DNA of 64,000 bases from Ectobacillus sp. JY-23 (GCF_023022965.1 NZ_CP095462.1:3762001-3826000), one strand, 5' to 3'; positions 1-9,151 are shown, numbered from the stretch's first letter. Program-made: numbers and translations. Notes: a model not told the origin generated them from the letters alone.

Positions 1-2
1 AA

Positions 3-932
3 GAGTCCGTAATTCACGAGACCTATCGTCGTCTGCAGGCGGTGATGGAGACGACAGGAGAGACGTATGAGCTGCTGTTCGTGAACGACGGCAGCCAAGA
101 TCATACGGCTGCCATTATAAAGGAGTATAGCGCTATGAACAGCAGTGTGAAACTCATTGATTTCTCTCGTAATTTCGGCCATCAAATTGCGATTACGGCG
201 GGAATGGATTATGCGAGCGGCGATGCAATTGTTGTCATCGACGCGGACTTGCAGGACCCACCTGAGCTGATTTTGGAAATGATTGAAAAGTGGAAGGAAG
301 GCTATGAAGTCGTATACGCAAAGCGTATTCAGCGCAAGGGCGAGACGTTTTTTAAACAGCAAACCGCAGCCTGGTTTTACCGGGTTTTGCGGGCTTCCAC
401 CGATGTGGATATTCCAGTCGACACAGGGGATTTCCGCTTGATTGATAGGCGAGTGTGCGACGAGATGAAGCGTATTCAAGAGAAAAACCGTTTTGTGCGC
501 GGTTTGTTCAGCTGGGTTGGATTTCGTCAGACGGCCATTGAGTATGTGAGGGACGAACGAGCAGCAGGCGAGACAAAGTATCCGTTGAAAAAGATGGTGA
601 AGCTGTCGCTGGACGGCCTCACCACTTTTTCCTACAAGCCGCTTAAACTAGCGGGTTATATGGGAGCACTGCTGTCGATTATCGGGTTCGTTTATATGTT
701 TATGGTGCTGTACCAAAAGCTGTTTCTTGGCAATACCGTAGAGGGTTGGGCCTCTTTAATTATCATTCAATTGTTTTTCAGCGGTATGATCTTGATTTTA
801 CTAGGTATTGTAGGCGAGTATATCGGCCGGATTTATGATGAAACAAAAAATCGGCCACTCTATATTGTCAGAGACTATCACGGACTTGAGCGAAAAGACC
901 GTGCAGGGATGAGCAGTGTGATGCATGAATAA
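3..932 (+). CDS. GT2 family glycosyltransferase (DPM1/GtrB-like), 5' end cut by window
   Basis: The frame is open from base 3, so the true start lies left of the window; the first in-window candidate starts (GTG 42, ATG 45) are internal. The visible part reads as a GT-A glycosyltransferase: an NDGSQD motif, then DADLQDPPE carrying the DXD metal/nucleotide-sugar site. Two hydrophobic segments near the C-terminus match the polyisoprenyl-phosphate glycosyltransferase layout. The family loads a sugar onto undecaprenyl or polyprenyl phosphate at the inner membrane face. The end overlaps gtrA by 8 bp, the usual pairing of donor synthase and flippase. The substrate is not deducible. Confidence 0.88.
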   Translation, partial: ESVIHETYRRLQAVMETTGETYELLFVNDGSQDHTAAIIKEYSAMNSSVKLIDFSRNFGHQIAITAGMDYASGDAIVVIDADLQDPPELILEMIEKWKEGYEVVYAKRIQRKGETFFKQQTAAWFYRVLRASTDVDIPVDTGDFRLIDRRVCDEMKRIQEKNRFVRGLFSWVGFRQTAIEYVRDERAAGETKYPLKKMVKLSLDGLTTFSYKPLKLAGYMGALLSIIGFVYMFMVLYQKLFLGNTVEGWASLIIIQLFFSGMILILLGIVGEYIGRIYDETKNRPLYIVRDYHGLERKDRAGMSSVMHE

Positions 933-1317
933 AGATTTACATCGTTTTTTGAAGTTTTGTACCGTCGGAGGGCTGAACACAGCGCTTGATTTTACGGTGT
1001 TTGCTCTTTTGACTGTATATGGAACATCCTCAGTTCTGGCGCAGGTCATTTCATACAGCGCAGGGATATGTAACAGCTATATATGGAATCGTACCTGGAC
1101 GTTTCGGCAACATGAAACAACTTGGAAGGATATGAACCGTTTTATTGTGGTGAATCTTATTACACTGGCTGTAGCTTCGTTGTTGCTCGCTGCGCTGCAG
1201 CATATAGGATTTTCGTTAGTCATAAGCAAATTCATCACAACAGCGGCAGGAACAGTGCTCAACTATATCGGCACGCGCCGATTTGTATTTCTAGTAGAGA
1301 GGAGAGAAAAAGGATGA
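925..1317 (+). CDS. GtrA-like membrane protein
   Basis: 130 aa with four predicted membrane segments and the GtrA signature: an N-terminal RFLKFCTVGGLNT stretch, a central NSYIWNRTWTF motif and a C-terminal NYIGTRRFVF. GtrA proteins are thought to flip polyprenyl-linked sugars or to aid cell-surface glycosylation. The ATG at 925 lies within the end of the glycosyltransferase gene, and its stop overlaps the galU start by 4 bp (ATGA), so the three genes are probably translated as a coupled unit. Confidence 0.85.
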   Translation: MNKDLHRFLKFCTVGGLNTALDFTVFALLTVYGTSSVLAQVISYSAGICNSYIWNRTWTFRQHETTWKDMNRFIVVNLITLAVASLLLAALQHIGFSLVISKFITTAAGTVLNYIGTRRFVFLVERREKG

Positions 1318-2186
1318 AGGTGAAAAAGGCGGTTATTCCGGTAGCGGGGCTGGGGACAAGGTTTTTGCCCGCGACAAAAGCGCAGCCCAAAGAAATGCTA
1401 CCGATTGTTGATAAGCCAGCAGTGCAATACATTGTGGAAGAAGCGGTGGCTGCAGGTATTGAAAGCATTATTTTCGTGACCGGTCGTAATAAAAAGGCGA
1501 TTGAAGATCATTTTGATAAGTCAGCAGAACTGGAGCAACTGCTGCTAGAAAAAGGAAAGCTTGCACAGCTTGCTGAAGTTCGCCATATTTCTAAGCTGGC
1601 TCAAATTCATTATATTCGCCAGCAAGAGCCGCTCGGTCTAGGTCATGCGGTGCTGTGCGCACAGCAGTTCATTGGTGACGAACCTTTCGCGGTGCTGCTT
1701 GGAGACGATATTATGGTGTCGGAAACCCCGGCGCTTCGGCAGCTGCTGAACCTATTCGAGGAAACGAGCAAGCCTGTTGTTGGCGTACAGCCGGTGGCGC
1801 TTTCTGAGGTAAGCAAGTATGGTATAATCAAGCCGCAGTATCAGCAAAATGATGTGTATGAGGTACTTGATGTAGTAGAAAAGCCAGACGTTTCACAGGC
1901 ACCTTCCGATTTGGCGGTGATGGGTCGCTATATTTTACCGCCTTCCGTATTTTTGATATTGGAACAAATTGAACGCGGTGCAGGAAATGAAATCCAGCTG
2001 ACGGACGCATTGCGTCATATAAAGGGATTACAAGCAATCAAGCTGCAAGGCGCACGCTACGATATTGGAGACAAGCTTGGTTATATGAAGGCCATCGCGG
2101 AAATCGGACTGCAGCGCTCGGAGCTAAGATCACAGATGCTACACTATTTAGAACAATTGCTAGAAGCTGAGAAGAAAAAGGGATAG
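1314..2186 (+). CDS. galU: UTP-glucose-1-phosphate uridylyltransferase
   Basis: 290 aa, typical of bacterial GalU. The N-terminal nucleotidyltransferase loop VAGLGTRFLPATKAQPKEM is intact, followed by GLGHAVLCA and a GDDI metal-binding site. It makes UDP-glucose from UTP and glucose-1-phosphate for teichoic acid glucosylation and glycolipids. The start is the ATG at 1314, which overlaps the gtrA stop and has a GGAGAG-type RBS about 10 bp upstream. An in-frame extension back to 1122 exists but runs through gtrA and is not credible. Placed after GT2 and gtrA, it probably supplies the activated sugar for that module. Confidence 0.93.
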   Translation: MKVKKAVIPVAGLGTRFLPATKAQPKEMLPIVDKPAVQYIVEEAVAAGIESIIFVTGRNKKAIEDHFDKSAELEQLLLEKGKLAQLAEVRHISKLAQIHYIRQQEPLGLGHAVLCAQQFIGDEPFAVLLGDDIMVSETPALRQLLNLFEETSKPVVGVQPVALSEVSKYGIIKPQYQQNDVYEVLDVVEKPDVSQAPSDLAVMGRYILPPSVFLILEQIERGAGNEIQLTDALRHIKGLQAIKLQGARYDIGDKLGYMKAIAEIGLQRSELRSQMLHYLEQLLEAEKKKG

Positions 2187-2201
2187 TAAGGAGGAACGGG
2201 C

Positions 2202-2876
2202 ATGGTTCGGATTCTCGTGGCAGACGATGACGCACATATCCGGCGTCTAATCGCCCATTATTTGGAGCAGGAAGGCTTTATGATTATCGAGGCGCAAGAC
2301 GGAGAGGAGGCTTGGCGAAAGCTCGAGGAATATCGAATGGATCTGGCAGTTGTAGACGTTATGATGCCGTACAAAGACGGATGGGTACTAACTGAAGAAA
2401 TACGAGCCTTGTTCGATATCCCAATTTTAATGGTTACGGCGCGCGGTGAATCGCAAGACAAACTTAAGGGTTTTAAGGTCGGCACAGACGATTATCTTGT
2501 AAAGCCGTTCGATCCACTTGAGATGATAGCTCGTGTGAAGGCACTGTTAAAGCGCTACCGAATTGCCGCGAGTCATGTGTTGCATATTGGCAACACGAAA
2601 TTGGATCGCAAGCGATTGGAAATGGTTATCAGAAACGAGTCTACGACTTTGCCGTTAAAGGAGTTCGAGTTGCTGTTTGTGCTGGGAAGTGAAGAAGGAA
2701 AAATCTTCACGCGCGAACAATTGATTGAACGCATTTGGGGCTATGATTATGAAGGGGATGAACGGACTGTAGATGTCCATATTAAGCGCCTGCGCGAGCG
2801 TTGCGCTGAGAGAGATACTGGTTTTGTGATTACGACAATTCGCGGCCTTGGCTATAAAGTGGAGGTTACGACATAG
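2202..2876 (+). CDS. OmpR/PhoB-family response regulator
   Basis: 224 aa. The receiver domain (about 1-120) has the acidic pair VADDD, the phospho-acceptor aspartate in VVDVMMPYKDGW, the T in VTARG and the lysine in VKPFDP. A winged-helix Trans_reg_C domain (about 130-224) follows and ends in TTIRGLGYKVE. An AAGGAGG RBS precedes the ATG. Its stop overlaps the kinase start by 1 bp, so the two form a two-component pair. The target genes are unknown; the adjacent envelope genes make a cell-envelope stimulus a reasonable guess only. Confidence 0.93.
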   Translation: MVRILVADDDAHIRRLIAHYLEQEGFMIIEAQDGEEAWRKLEEYRMDLAVVDVMMPYKDGWVLTEEIRALFDIPILMVTARGESQDKLKGFKVGTDDYLVKPFDPLEMIARVKALLKRYRIAASHVLHIGNTKLDRKRLEMVIRNESTTLPLKEFELLFVLGSEEGKIFTREQLIERIWGYDYEGDERTVDVHIKRLRERCAERDTGFVITTIRGLGYKVEVTT

Positions 2877-4219
2877 TGCGCACGATTTACGGCAAAATTG
2901 TCGGTTCTTTTTTTCTTGCAATTGTATTAAGTATGCTTGTCGCATTTCTTTTGGCCACTGCTGTCAATGAGCGGGATATTAGGGAACGCTTTGCAAATGA
3001 CATGATGCGAGCTGCGCAAGAGTTTGCACATTTGTATGGCAAAAGCAACATAGACGATGCCGCTTCGTTTTTATCTCACACAGGTATAGCAAGGTACACT
3101 TTTGTAGTCTATGACAGGAATATGGGGCAACAAGCGGCAGGCGGACCACCCGTACCAATTGCACAAGCAGATGTCTGGCGTGTACTAGGCGGCGCTGTAT
3201 ATTCTTCAGATTTTGACAAAAGGATGAAGCCCCCCGCATCCTTCACAGTGGGTATTCCGTTTCAAGAAAACGGAGAAACGTACGCTTTGTTCGTTCATGC
3301 TAGCCCTGCGCCGCCTATAAGGGAGGCGCAACGAATTCAGCTAATTCAGCTTGCGGTTATATTAGTCATCGGAACGCTGCTGTTTGCGTATGTTTCACAT
3401 ATCTTAGTTCGTCCGATTCGCCGGCTGATTGCAGCAACGGAACAGGTAGGAAAAGGGAAATATGATATCAATGTACCTGTCCATTCACGCGATGAAATCG
3501 GAACGCTAACGCGGCAATTTAACCAAATGACGCATGAGCTTAATAAAATTGAAGAGATGCGGCAGGAATTTGTCGCCGCTGTTTCACACGAAATACAATC
3601 GCCCCTTACATCCATTCAGGGCTTTGCGAAGGCGCTGAAAAACGAGGAGACGGAAACCTGGCGTCTTGCATATGTAAACATTATTGAACAAGAAAGCGCC
3701 CGTCTGTCACAGCTTGGGAGAAGCTTAATGAAATTGGCTTCATTGGATGCGGAACAGCACCCGTTTCATCCGAAGCGCTATCGCGTTGATGAGCAAATTC
3801 GCCGGGTATTGTCCGCCTTGGCGCCGCAATGGGAGGAGAAAGAGCTGCAGCTGGACATTGGTTTGCCAAAAACATTTCTTACAGGCGATGAAGATTTGCT
3901 AGAACAAGTGTGGACTAATTTGCTTACGAACGCTATTCGCTATACGCTGAGACAGGGCATCATTCATATCAGGCTTGTCGCGTGCGATTCGAATATCATC
4001 TGCACCATTAAAGATTACGGACCTGGCATTGCAAAAGAGGAACAAACTCATATTTTTGAACGCTTTTATAAGGTCGATAAATCAAGATCTGCTGGTGGCA
4101 ATGGTTTAGGTCTTGCCATTGTGAAGAAAATCGTATTATTACATCACGGAGATGTTAAAGTAGAAAGTGAGCTAGGGAGCGGTAGCTCGTTTCATGTTGT
4201 GCTACCGAGCGGGGAGTGA
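2876..4219 (+). CDS. Two-component sensor histidine kinase
   Basis: 447 aa starting with GTG, which overlaps the regulator's stop. Layout: TM1 (about 8-30), an extracellular sensor of about 120 aa with no recognised fold, TM2 (about 160-180), a HAMP linker ending in DEIGTLTRQFNQM, HisKA with the phospho-accepting histidine in VSHEIQSPLTS (about residue 238), then HATPase_c with N box LTNAIRYT, G1 KDYGPGI, F box FERFYK and G2 GNGLGLAIVKK. All catalytic boxes are intact. It is the cognate kinase of the upstream regulator. Confidence 0.93.
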   Translation: MRTIYGKIVGSFFLAIVLSMLVAFLLATAVNERDIRERFANDMMRAAQEFAHLYGKSNIDDAASFLSHTGIARYTFVVYDRNMGQQAAGGPPVPIAQADVWRVLGGAVYSSDFDKRMKPPASFTVGIPFQENGETYALFVHASPAPPIREAQRIQLIQLAVILVIGTLLFAYVSHILVRPIRRLIAATEQVGKGKYDINVPVHSRDEIGTLTRQFNQMTHELNKIEEMRQEFVAAVSHEIQSPLTSIQGFAKALKNEETETWRLAYVNIIEQESARLSQLGRSLMKLASLDAEQHPFHPKRYRVDEQIRRVLSALAPQWEEKELQLDIGLPKTFLTGDEDLLEQVWTNLLTNAIRYTLRQGIIHIRLVACDSNIICTIKDYGPGIAKEEQTHIFERFYKVDKSRSAGGNGLGLAIVKKIVLLHHGDVKVESELGSGSSFHVVLPSGE

Positions 4220-4320
4220 CCAAATTCTTTTTCAAAGTGACCAGAATATCTGGCAAACTCGCCGGATATTTTACGAAAGTAACCAAATTACCAGTGAAAT
4301 TCACCAGATACTAAATAACC
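4216..4320. repeat. Degenerate 21-bp tandem repeat array (array 1, 5 units)
   Basis: Five consecutive 21-bp units begin at 4216, 4237, 4258, 4279 and 4300. They share a G-T-N-A-C-C-A/G head followed by AT-rich sequence and a trailing AAA. The first unit includes the stop codon of the kinase gene. Arrays with the same period and head sequence lie near 9059, 14484 and 57310. No protein function is implied. Confidence 0.75.
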
Positions 4321-4349
4321 GGTCCTCCAAGAGAACCGGTTATTCCTTT
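4314..4349. terminator. Intrinsic terminator between convergent genes
   Basis: A perfect 10-bp stem AATAACCGGT / ACCGGTTATT encloses an 11-nt loop and is followed by a short T-rich tract on the + strand. It serves the kinase operon and, in the other direction, overlaps the last codons of the sortase gene. Confidence 0.75.
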
Positions 4350-4864
4350 AGCTTCGTATATACGACCAGCCGTTTTTCATGATTCTCCGTTCGCCGGTCA
4401 TATCGGCCGTCGCAGGTGATGATGTTTAAATACTTTCCGTCCGCCGCGCCGAAAATCTCTTCGACGGGGGCTTGATCAAAGGGGTAAATCTCTTTTTGGA
4501 AGACGATGAACGTGAGCCTTTTACCGTCTTCGTCGTATACCATAATTTCATCACCGAGCTGTATCCGTTTCAAGTAGAAGAAAATACCCGGTCCAATGTA
4601 GTTATCCACATGTCCGGCCAGCACGGCAGTACCAAGCTCGCCAGGTGCGGGGCCAAGCGCGTACCATCCGACCTTTTTCACGTCCCTTGGTACCTCCATG
4701 GCGCCGTCTGTTGTGAGCTGCACCGGTATGACTTGCGCCTGTAGGGAAAGGCGCGGAATGCTGATTCTTGTAGGTGCCGCATGTGCGACCGACGGTACCA
4801 GCAAGAAGAGGATAAGACTACTTAGAAGTTTTTTTCGTTTTGCGAAATAGGAAAAATACCGCAC
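4340..4864 (-). CDS. Class F sortase
   Basis: 174 aa with an N-terminal signal anchor (about 10-28) and a sortase fold. The catalytic triad residues are visible: His85 in AGHVD, Cys151 in ITCDGR and Arg165 in KRLVVY. The pattern VPRDVKKVGWYALGPAPGE is characteristic of class F (cd05829-like) sortases. The start is a GTG at 4864 lying inside the 3' end of the upstream DUF4397 gene (47-bp overlap), which suggests translational coupling. A sortase anchors LPXTG-type proteins to peptidoglycan; the adjacent protein is the obvious dedicated substrate. Confidence 0.85.
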   Translation of the reverse strand: MRYFSYFAKRKKLLSSLILFLLVPSVAHAAPTRISIPRLSLQAQVIPVQLTTDGAMEVPRDVKKVGWYALGPAPGELGTAVLAGHVDNYIGPGIFFYLKRIQLGDEIMVYDEDGKRLTFIVFQKEIYPFDQAPVEEIFGAADGKYLNIITCDGRYDRRTENHEKRLVVYTKLKE

Positions 4865-5600
4865 CTGCAGCCGCTATCGCAGCAACATTTTTCATGGTTT
4901 CCATACCGCCAAGACCTGTTTTTGGCATATTTGGCGCCGCTGTATTTGTCAATACGATGACATCAAGCGCTGGTGTGCCGTTTAATAGACCAACCGCAAG
5001 AACTGTGTACAATGTATTTGCTTTTAGCGTTGTAGATGGCAAACTTAATACCGCATTGTTTGTGCCTGCTGCACGTACTTCTAAATCAAGTGTTGCCGGA
5101 TCTACCTCTTTAAAATCTGTTACTGCTTTAAAAGAAGCGTTCGGGAATAAGACTGCGCCGCCTTTCACTGCTACATCAACAGCCGGAGCATCAGGAGACA
5201 GATGACCTACACGTACCTTTGCTTTGCCTGGTGAAGTCATTGTTTCGTCATTGATAACCAAAAGCTCTAGGTTAGCTACCTTGTTAATCGCCGCTACTGT
5301 GTAAGATTTGCCTGCTTCCACAGATAGATTTTGTGAAATAACAGGTTTTCCTTGTGCCACTGTGCCTGCTGCATAAATTTCAACTTTATGTGAGCCAGGA
5401 GCCAATTTCAAATAATCTGTCGCATCTTTAAATTTTGCGCCTTGTACCGCTGTTTTACCATCTACGACTACATCAACAGCTGGTGCGTCCGGAGAAGCGT
5501 GCACAATACGTACCATCGCCTGAGAGCCGCCTGCGAGTGCTTGACCTGTGAACAAGGCAAGCATCATCACAGAAACGAGTAAAGACCATATTTTTTTCAT
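4818..5600 (-). CDS. DUF4397 surface protein with MPKTG sorting signal
   Basis: 260 aa from the ATG at 5600, which has an AGGAGG RBS; the reading frame extends further upstream without one. A signal peptide ends near AQALA-type residues (about 23). Two DUF4397 repeats follow, each with the motif SPDAPAVDV (about residues 32 and 138). The C-terminus has a cell-wall sorting signal: MPKTG, a hydrophobic stretch and a basic tail. The M replaces the usual L of LPXTG. The protein is therefore probably secreted and covalently anchored by the class F sortase encoded immediately downstream. Its ligand is unknown. Confidence 0.88.
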   Translation of the reverse strand: MKKIWSLLVSVMMLALFTGQALAGGSQAMVRIVHASPDAPAVDVVVDGKTAVQGAKFKDATDYLKLAPGSHKVEIYAAGTVAQGKPVISQNLSVEAGKSYTVAAINKVANLELLVINDETMTSPGKAKVRVGHLSPDAPAVDVAVKGGAVLFPNASFKAVTDFKEVDPATLDLEVRAAGTNNAVLSLPSTTLKANTLYTVLAVGLLNGTPALDVIVLTNTAAPNMPKTGLGGMETMKNVAAIAAAGAVFFLFRKTKKTSK

Positions 5601-5693
5601 GTGTATTCCTCCTATGTATATGTTTGGCATTACAATATGAGTGTGTGCATTCACACAATATGGAAACCAGGTAAATTGTTCCAAAAAAATAGT

Positions 5694-5722
5694 TTGACAA
5701 GCATAAGAAGAGCTGTTAAGAT
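5694..5722 (+). promoter_or_regulatory. Sigma-A promoter of the metE leader
   Basis: Consensus -35 TTGACA (5694-5699), 17-bp spacer, -10 TAAGAT (5717-5722). The transcript would begin shortly before the S-box aptamer. Confidence 0.75.
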
Positions 5723-5747
5723 AATCATTAAATTCTGAATAATAAAA

Positions 5748-5850
5748 CTCTTATAAAGAGCGGCGGAGGGACTGGCCCGATGAAGCCCGGCAACCATTCA
5801 AAAGAAAAGGTGCCAAATCCAGCAAAGCATCATGCTTTGAAAGATAAGAG
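5748..5850 (+). ncRNA. SAM-I (S-box) riboswitch
   Basis: The P1 strands CTCTTAT and ATAAGAG close a structure containing the conserved S-box elements: GAGGGACTGGCCCGATGA, the CCCGGCAACC segment, AAGGTGCCAAATCCAGCAAA and the GAAAGAT strand. The following hairpin with a T run makes it a transcriptional OFF switch when S-adenosylmethionine is plentiful. It is the first of two riboswitches in the metE leader. Confidence 0.95.
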
Positions 5851-5867
5851 AGGATCACGGAACTCCG

Positions 5868-5892
5868 CCTCTCCTTTGAGAGGCTTTTTTAA
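5868..5892 (+). terminator. S-box expression-platform terminator
   Basis: GCCTCTC-CTTT-GAGAGGC stem followed by six T residues, directly after the SAM-I aptamer. The stem's 5' side can alternatively pair upstream in the SAM-free fold. Confidence 0.85.
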
Positions 5893-5904
5893 TTTCATAA
5901 TCAA

Positions 5905-6106
5905 ATGCATCAGGTGACGCACATATCGTGCGGCTTAAAAGGGAAGACCGGTGACAATCCGGCGCGGTCCCGCCACTGTGATGGGGAGCGACTTATTAGA
6001 ACCACTGTGAAAAACGGGAAGGAATAAGAAGCAATGAACCTAAGCCAGGAGACCTGCCTGTTGTATGCGCTTGTGCTCTACGGATGAATAGAGAGGAGTG
6101 ATGCAT
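5905..6106 (+). ncRNA. Adenosylcobalamin riboswitch
   Basis: P1 is formed by ATGCATCA (5905-5912) and TGATGCAT (6099-6106). Inside are the hallmark cobalamin-aptamer segments: AAAAGGGAAGACCGGTGA, GCGCGGTCCCGCCACTGTGA and the B12 box AGCCAGGAGACCTGCC near 6043-6058. It is followed by its own terminator, so coenzyme B12 should shut off metE transcription. Together with the upstream SAM-I switch it makes a tandem, two-input leader. Confidence 0.95.
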
Positions 6107-6153
6107 ACGTGTTGGGAAAACCAGGTCTCAACTCTAGTTAGTGATGCGTATGA

Positions 6154-6186
6154 ATCTCCCTTTTCGCCGAAAAGGGAGATTTTTTG
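6154..6186 (+). terminator. Cobalamin-riboswitch terminator
   Basis: ATCTCCCTTTTC / GAAAAGGGAGAT stem with a short loop and a T6 tract, 30 bp ahead of metE. It is the expression platform of the B12 riboswitch. Confidence 0.88.
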
Positions 6187-6217
6187 TTGAGAACACAATC
6201 AAAAGGAGTGGGGAAAT

Positions 6218-8458
6218 ATGAAAAGTTCAAACTTAGGTTATCCACGTATTGGAGAGAAGCGGGAGTGGAAGCATGCGCTCGAACGTTTTTGGGCTGGTGA
6301 TCTGGAAGAAACAGCATTTTTACAGGAGATGAAGGAGCTGCGTCTTCATCATTTACGTAAACAACAGGAGATTGGCATCGACCTTATCCCGGTCGGCGAT
6401 TTCAGCTTCTACGATCATGTACTGGACGCGGCGTTCATGTTCGGTATTGTGCCGAAGCGCTTTGCGCAGCAAGAGATGTCACTACGTACTTATTTTGATA
6501 TCGCACGTGGTAATGACACGGCGGTGGCGGCGGAAATGACGAAATGGTTCAACACAAACTATCACTATATCGTACCGGAATGGGATGATGTAGCACCAAA
6601 GCTAATTGAAAACCGGCCGCTTCGTTTATATGAGGAAGCAAAAGAAATTGGCATTCACGGCAAGCCGGTGCTACTGGGCCCAGTTACGCTAGTGAAGCTA
6701 TCAAAGGGGTATGAAAGCTTCAAACGCGCGGTGGAAGCGCTAGTTCCGCTATATGAACAGGTACTTTCCGAGCTCCAGGAAGCGGTGTGGATTCAAATCG
6801 ACGAACCGATTTTGGCAACCGATCTTTCTGATGAAGAGTTTGAGGTGTTGCACGCTGCATATACGAAACTGCGAAAGGCAACAAATAGCCGCTTGATTCT
6901 GCAAACATATTTTGACAGCATAACACGCTACAAAGAGGTGGTAAAGCTGCCGGTCGATGCTATTGGTCTTGATTTTGTACATGACCGCGGTGAAAATTTG
7001 CTGTCGCTACAGCAGTATGGATTTCCGCAGGAGAAATACTTGGCGGCGGGTGTAATCGATGGGCGCAATGTGTGGCGCGCGGATCTAAAAAGTAAGCAGC
7101 ATGTACTTGAACAATTGACAAAAATTGTACCAAACGACCGTCTGCTTGTACAGCCGTCAGCTAGTTTGCTGCACGTACCAGTTACCGTAAAAGAAGAATC
7201 TCTTGAGGATACCTTACAAAACGCACTGGCATTTGCCGATGAAAAGCTGGCTGAGGTTGTTTTGTTAGCAACAGGTGCAGATTCAGCGGCAATAGAAGTA
7301 AGCAGTATAGCTCTTCAGGCGCTCGCTGCTTCACCTGCACGTAATCATGAAGCGGTACGTAAAGCTATGCAGAACTTGCCTGCCGAAGTGGAACGAAATT
7401 CTCCATTCACCGAGCGCCGCGAGCTGCAGCAAGCTCGCTTCGGATTGCCGCTTCTGCCAACCACGACCATCGGTAGCTTTCCACAAACTGCCGAGGTGCG
7501 CCAAAAGCGCCGGGCATGGCGGCGGGGCGAACTGCCGGATGCTACCTATCAAGCGTACATTCGTGCCGAAATTAAAAAATGGATCGAAATGCAAGAGGAA
7601 ATAGGACTGGACGTGCTTGTGCACGGCGAATTTGAGCGCACGGACATGGTCGAGTATTTTGGTGAAAAGCTAGCCGGCTTTCAATTTACCCAAAACGGTT
7701 GGGTGCAGTCGTACGGCTCGCGCTGCGTAAAGCCACCGCTCATTTACGGCGATGTGGCCTTTGTAGCGCCAATGACAGTGAAGGAAACACTATACGCACA
7801 GTCGCTTGTTAACAAACCGGTCAAGGGTATGCTAACAGGGCCGATTACCATTTTAAACTGGTCGTTTGTCCGCGATGATATGCCGCGCCGCGATGTTGCC
7901 AATCAAATTGCCTTGGCCTTGCGAGAAGAGGTAGAAGCACTCGAAGATCATGGCATCCGTATGATTCAGGTTGATGAGCCTGCACTCAGAGAAGGATTAC
8001 CGTTAAAACGAAAGCACTGGGACAGCTATCTTGCCGATGCGGTATATGCATTTAAGCTGGCAACAACAGTTGTTCGCGACACAACGCAAATTCATACACA
8101 TATGTGTTATTCCAATTTCGAAGACATTATAGAAGCAATTGCTGCGCTCGACGCCGATGTGATCTCAATTGAAACGTCAAGAAGCCACGGTGAACTCATC
8201 GGCGCATTTGAAACACACACGTATGAGAAGGGAATTGGCCTGGGTGTATACGACATCCACAGCCCGCGTGTACCAAAGCTTTCTGAAATCGAACGTAACA
8301 TCGCCCGCGCGCTGCAGGTATTGCATCCCAAGCAAATTTGGATTAATCCGGATTGCGGGTTAAAAACAAGAGGCATTGATGAAACGGTAGCAGGGCTGTG
8401 CATCATGGTACAGGCCGCCAAGCGAGCGAGACGACAGCTCGAAGCGGTGATACAATAG
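6218..8458 (+). CDS. metE: Cobalamin-independent methionine synthase
   Basis: 746 aa, full length for MetE. It transfers the methyl group of 5-methyltetrahydropteroyltri-glutamate to homocysteine without B12. The N-terminal domain starts with the conserved [15 protein letters not shown]. The C-terminal catalytic half has [10 protein letters not shown], the zinc ligands in [10 protein letters not shown] (about residue 624) and in [10 protein letters not shown] (about 711), and [13 protein letters not shown]. An AAAGGAG RBS lies 11 bp upstream. Control by SAM and adenosylcobalamin through two leader riboswitches fits the logic: the enzyme is dispensable when either methionine/SAM or B12 (for MetH) is abundant. 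Confidence 0.97.
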   Translation: MKSSNLGYPRIGEKREWKHALERFWAGDLEETAFLQEMKELRLHHLRKQQEIGIDLIPVGDFSFYDHVLDAAFMFGIVPKRFAQQEMSLRTYFDIARGNDTAVAAEMTKWFNTNYHYIVPEWDDVAPKLIENRPLRLYEEAKEIGIHGKPVLLGPVTLVKLSKGYESFKRAVEALVPLYEQVLSELQEAVWIQIDEPILATDLSDEEFEVLHAAYTKLRKATNSRLILQTYFDSITRYKEVVKLPVDAIGLDFVHDRGENLLSLQQYGFPQEKYLAAGVIDGRNVWRADLKSKQHVLEQLTKIVPNDRLLVQPSASLLHVPVTVKEESLEDTLQNALAFADEKLAEVVLLATGADSAAIEVSSIALQALAASPARNHEAVRKAMQNLPAEVERNSPFTERRELQQARFGLPLLPTTTIGSFPQTAEVRQKRRAWRRGELPDATYQAYIRAEIKKWIEMQEEIGLDVLVHGEFERTDMVEYFGEKLAGFQFTQNGWVQSYGSRCVKPPLIYGDVAFVAPMTVKETLYAQSLVNKPVKGMLTGPITILNWSFVRDDMPRRDVANQIALALREEVEALEDHGIRMIQVDEPALREGLPLKRKHWDSYLADAVYAFKLATTVVRDTTQIHTHMCYSNFEDIIEAIAALDADVISIETSRSHGELIGAFETHTYEKGIGLGVYDIHSPRVPKLSEIERNIARALQVLHPKQIWINPDCGLKTRGIDETVAGLCIMVQAAKRARRQLEAVIQ

Positions 8459-8490
8459 AAGCAACTCGTTTTGGAAAGAAGGTCTCTGTT

Positions 8491-9045
8491 TTGTATGTAA
8501 TCATCGCTTATTTGCTTTTGCTACTTAGTTTTTCCCAGACATTGTACTTTTGGCCGGTGTTCACAGTCAGTATGCTGACGCTCATTATCACGGCCTGTAG
8601 CAAACAAAGATTTCTATACGTGCGCATGAAGATGCGCACGTTTTGGCTTGCTGTTTTATCAGGTGTGCTACTTTACAGTGTATTTGCACTTGGTAAATGG
8701 CTTATCATGATACTAGATCTGCCGCTTCTTGCTAGCTTAACGGAGTTGTACGCGGCAGTCTCACCGGCTACGTGGTGGCATTATCTCGTTTTGTTTTTGG
8801 TTATCATCCCAGGAGAAGAACTATTCTGGCGGGGCTTCATCGGCGCGCGGCTGGGTATGGTGCCGAGCATCCTGCTTTATGCGGGCGCACATGTGGCAAG
8901 CGGCAGCATACTTCTTGTCATCGCCGCGCTCATTGGGGGCTTTGTTTGGGGAGAATTATACCGCCGCACAGGCAGCTTACAGGCTGCGGTGCTCTCACAT
9001 CTAGTATTTGACCTGTTTTTACTGGTACTCTTGCCGTTGCTTTAG
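8491..9045 (+). CDS. CPBP-family intramembrane glutamic protease
   Basis: 184 aa from a TTG at 8491, chosen for its AAAGAAGG ribosome binding site 8 bp upstream; the longer frame from 8398 would overlap metE. About six membrane helices. The Abi/CAAX signature is present: the paired glutamates and arginine in PGEELFWRGF and a following histidine in AHVASGS, with a third motif around SHLVFDL. Family members are CAAX-prenyl-protease-like intramembrane proteases, often linked to bacteriocin self-immunity; the substrate is unknown. Confidence 0.8.
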   Translation: MYVIIAYLLLLLSFSQTLYFWPVFTVSMLTLIITACSKQRFLYVRMKMRTFWLAVLSGVLLYSVFALGKWLIMILDLPLLASLTELYAAVSPATWWHYLVLFLVIIPGEELFWRGFIGARLGMVPSILLYAGAHVASGSILLVIAALIGGFVWGELYRRTGSLQAAVLSHLVFDLFLLVLLPLL

Positions 9046-9058
9046 ATAATTTGACGGG

Positions 9059-9121
9059 TTTATGAGAGTATCTGGCAACTTTTCAAGAAAATCTGGCGAC
9101 TTTTCACAATGATTTGGCAAC
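9059..9121. repeat. Degenerate 21-bp tandem repeat (array 2, 3 units, inverted)
   Basis: Three 21-bp units (9059-9079, 9080-9100, 9101-9121) read on the minus strand as G-T-T/C-G-C-C-A followed by AT-rich sequence and a trailing AAA. A decayed fourth unit overlaps the end of the CPBP gene. Period and head match arrays at 4216, 14484 and 57310. Confidence 0.7.
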
Positions 9122-9126
9122 TACAC

Positions 9127-9151
9127 AAAAAAGCCGCACAATGCGGCTTTT
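9127..9151. terminator. Bidirectional intrinsic terminator
   Basis: AAAAGCCGCA-CAA-TGCGGCTTTT hairpin between convergent genes, with T/A runs on both sides. Confidence 0.85.
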
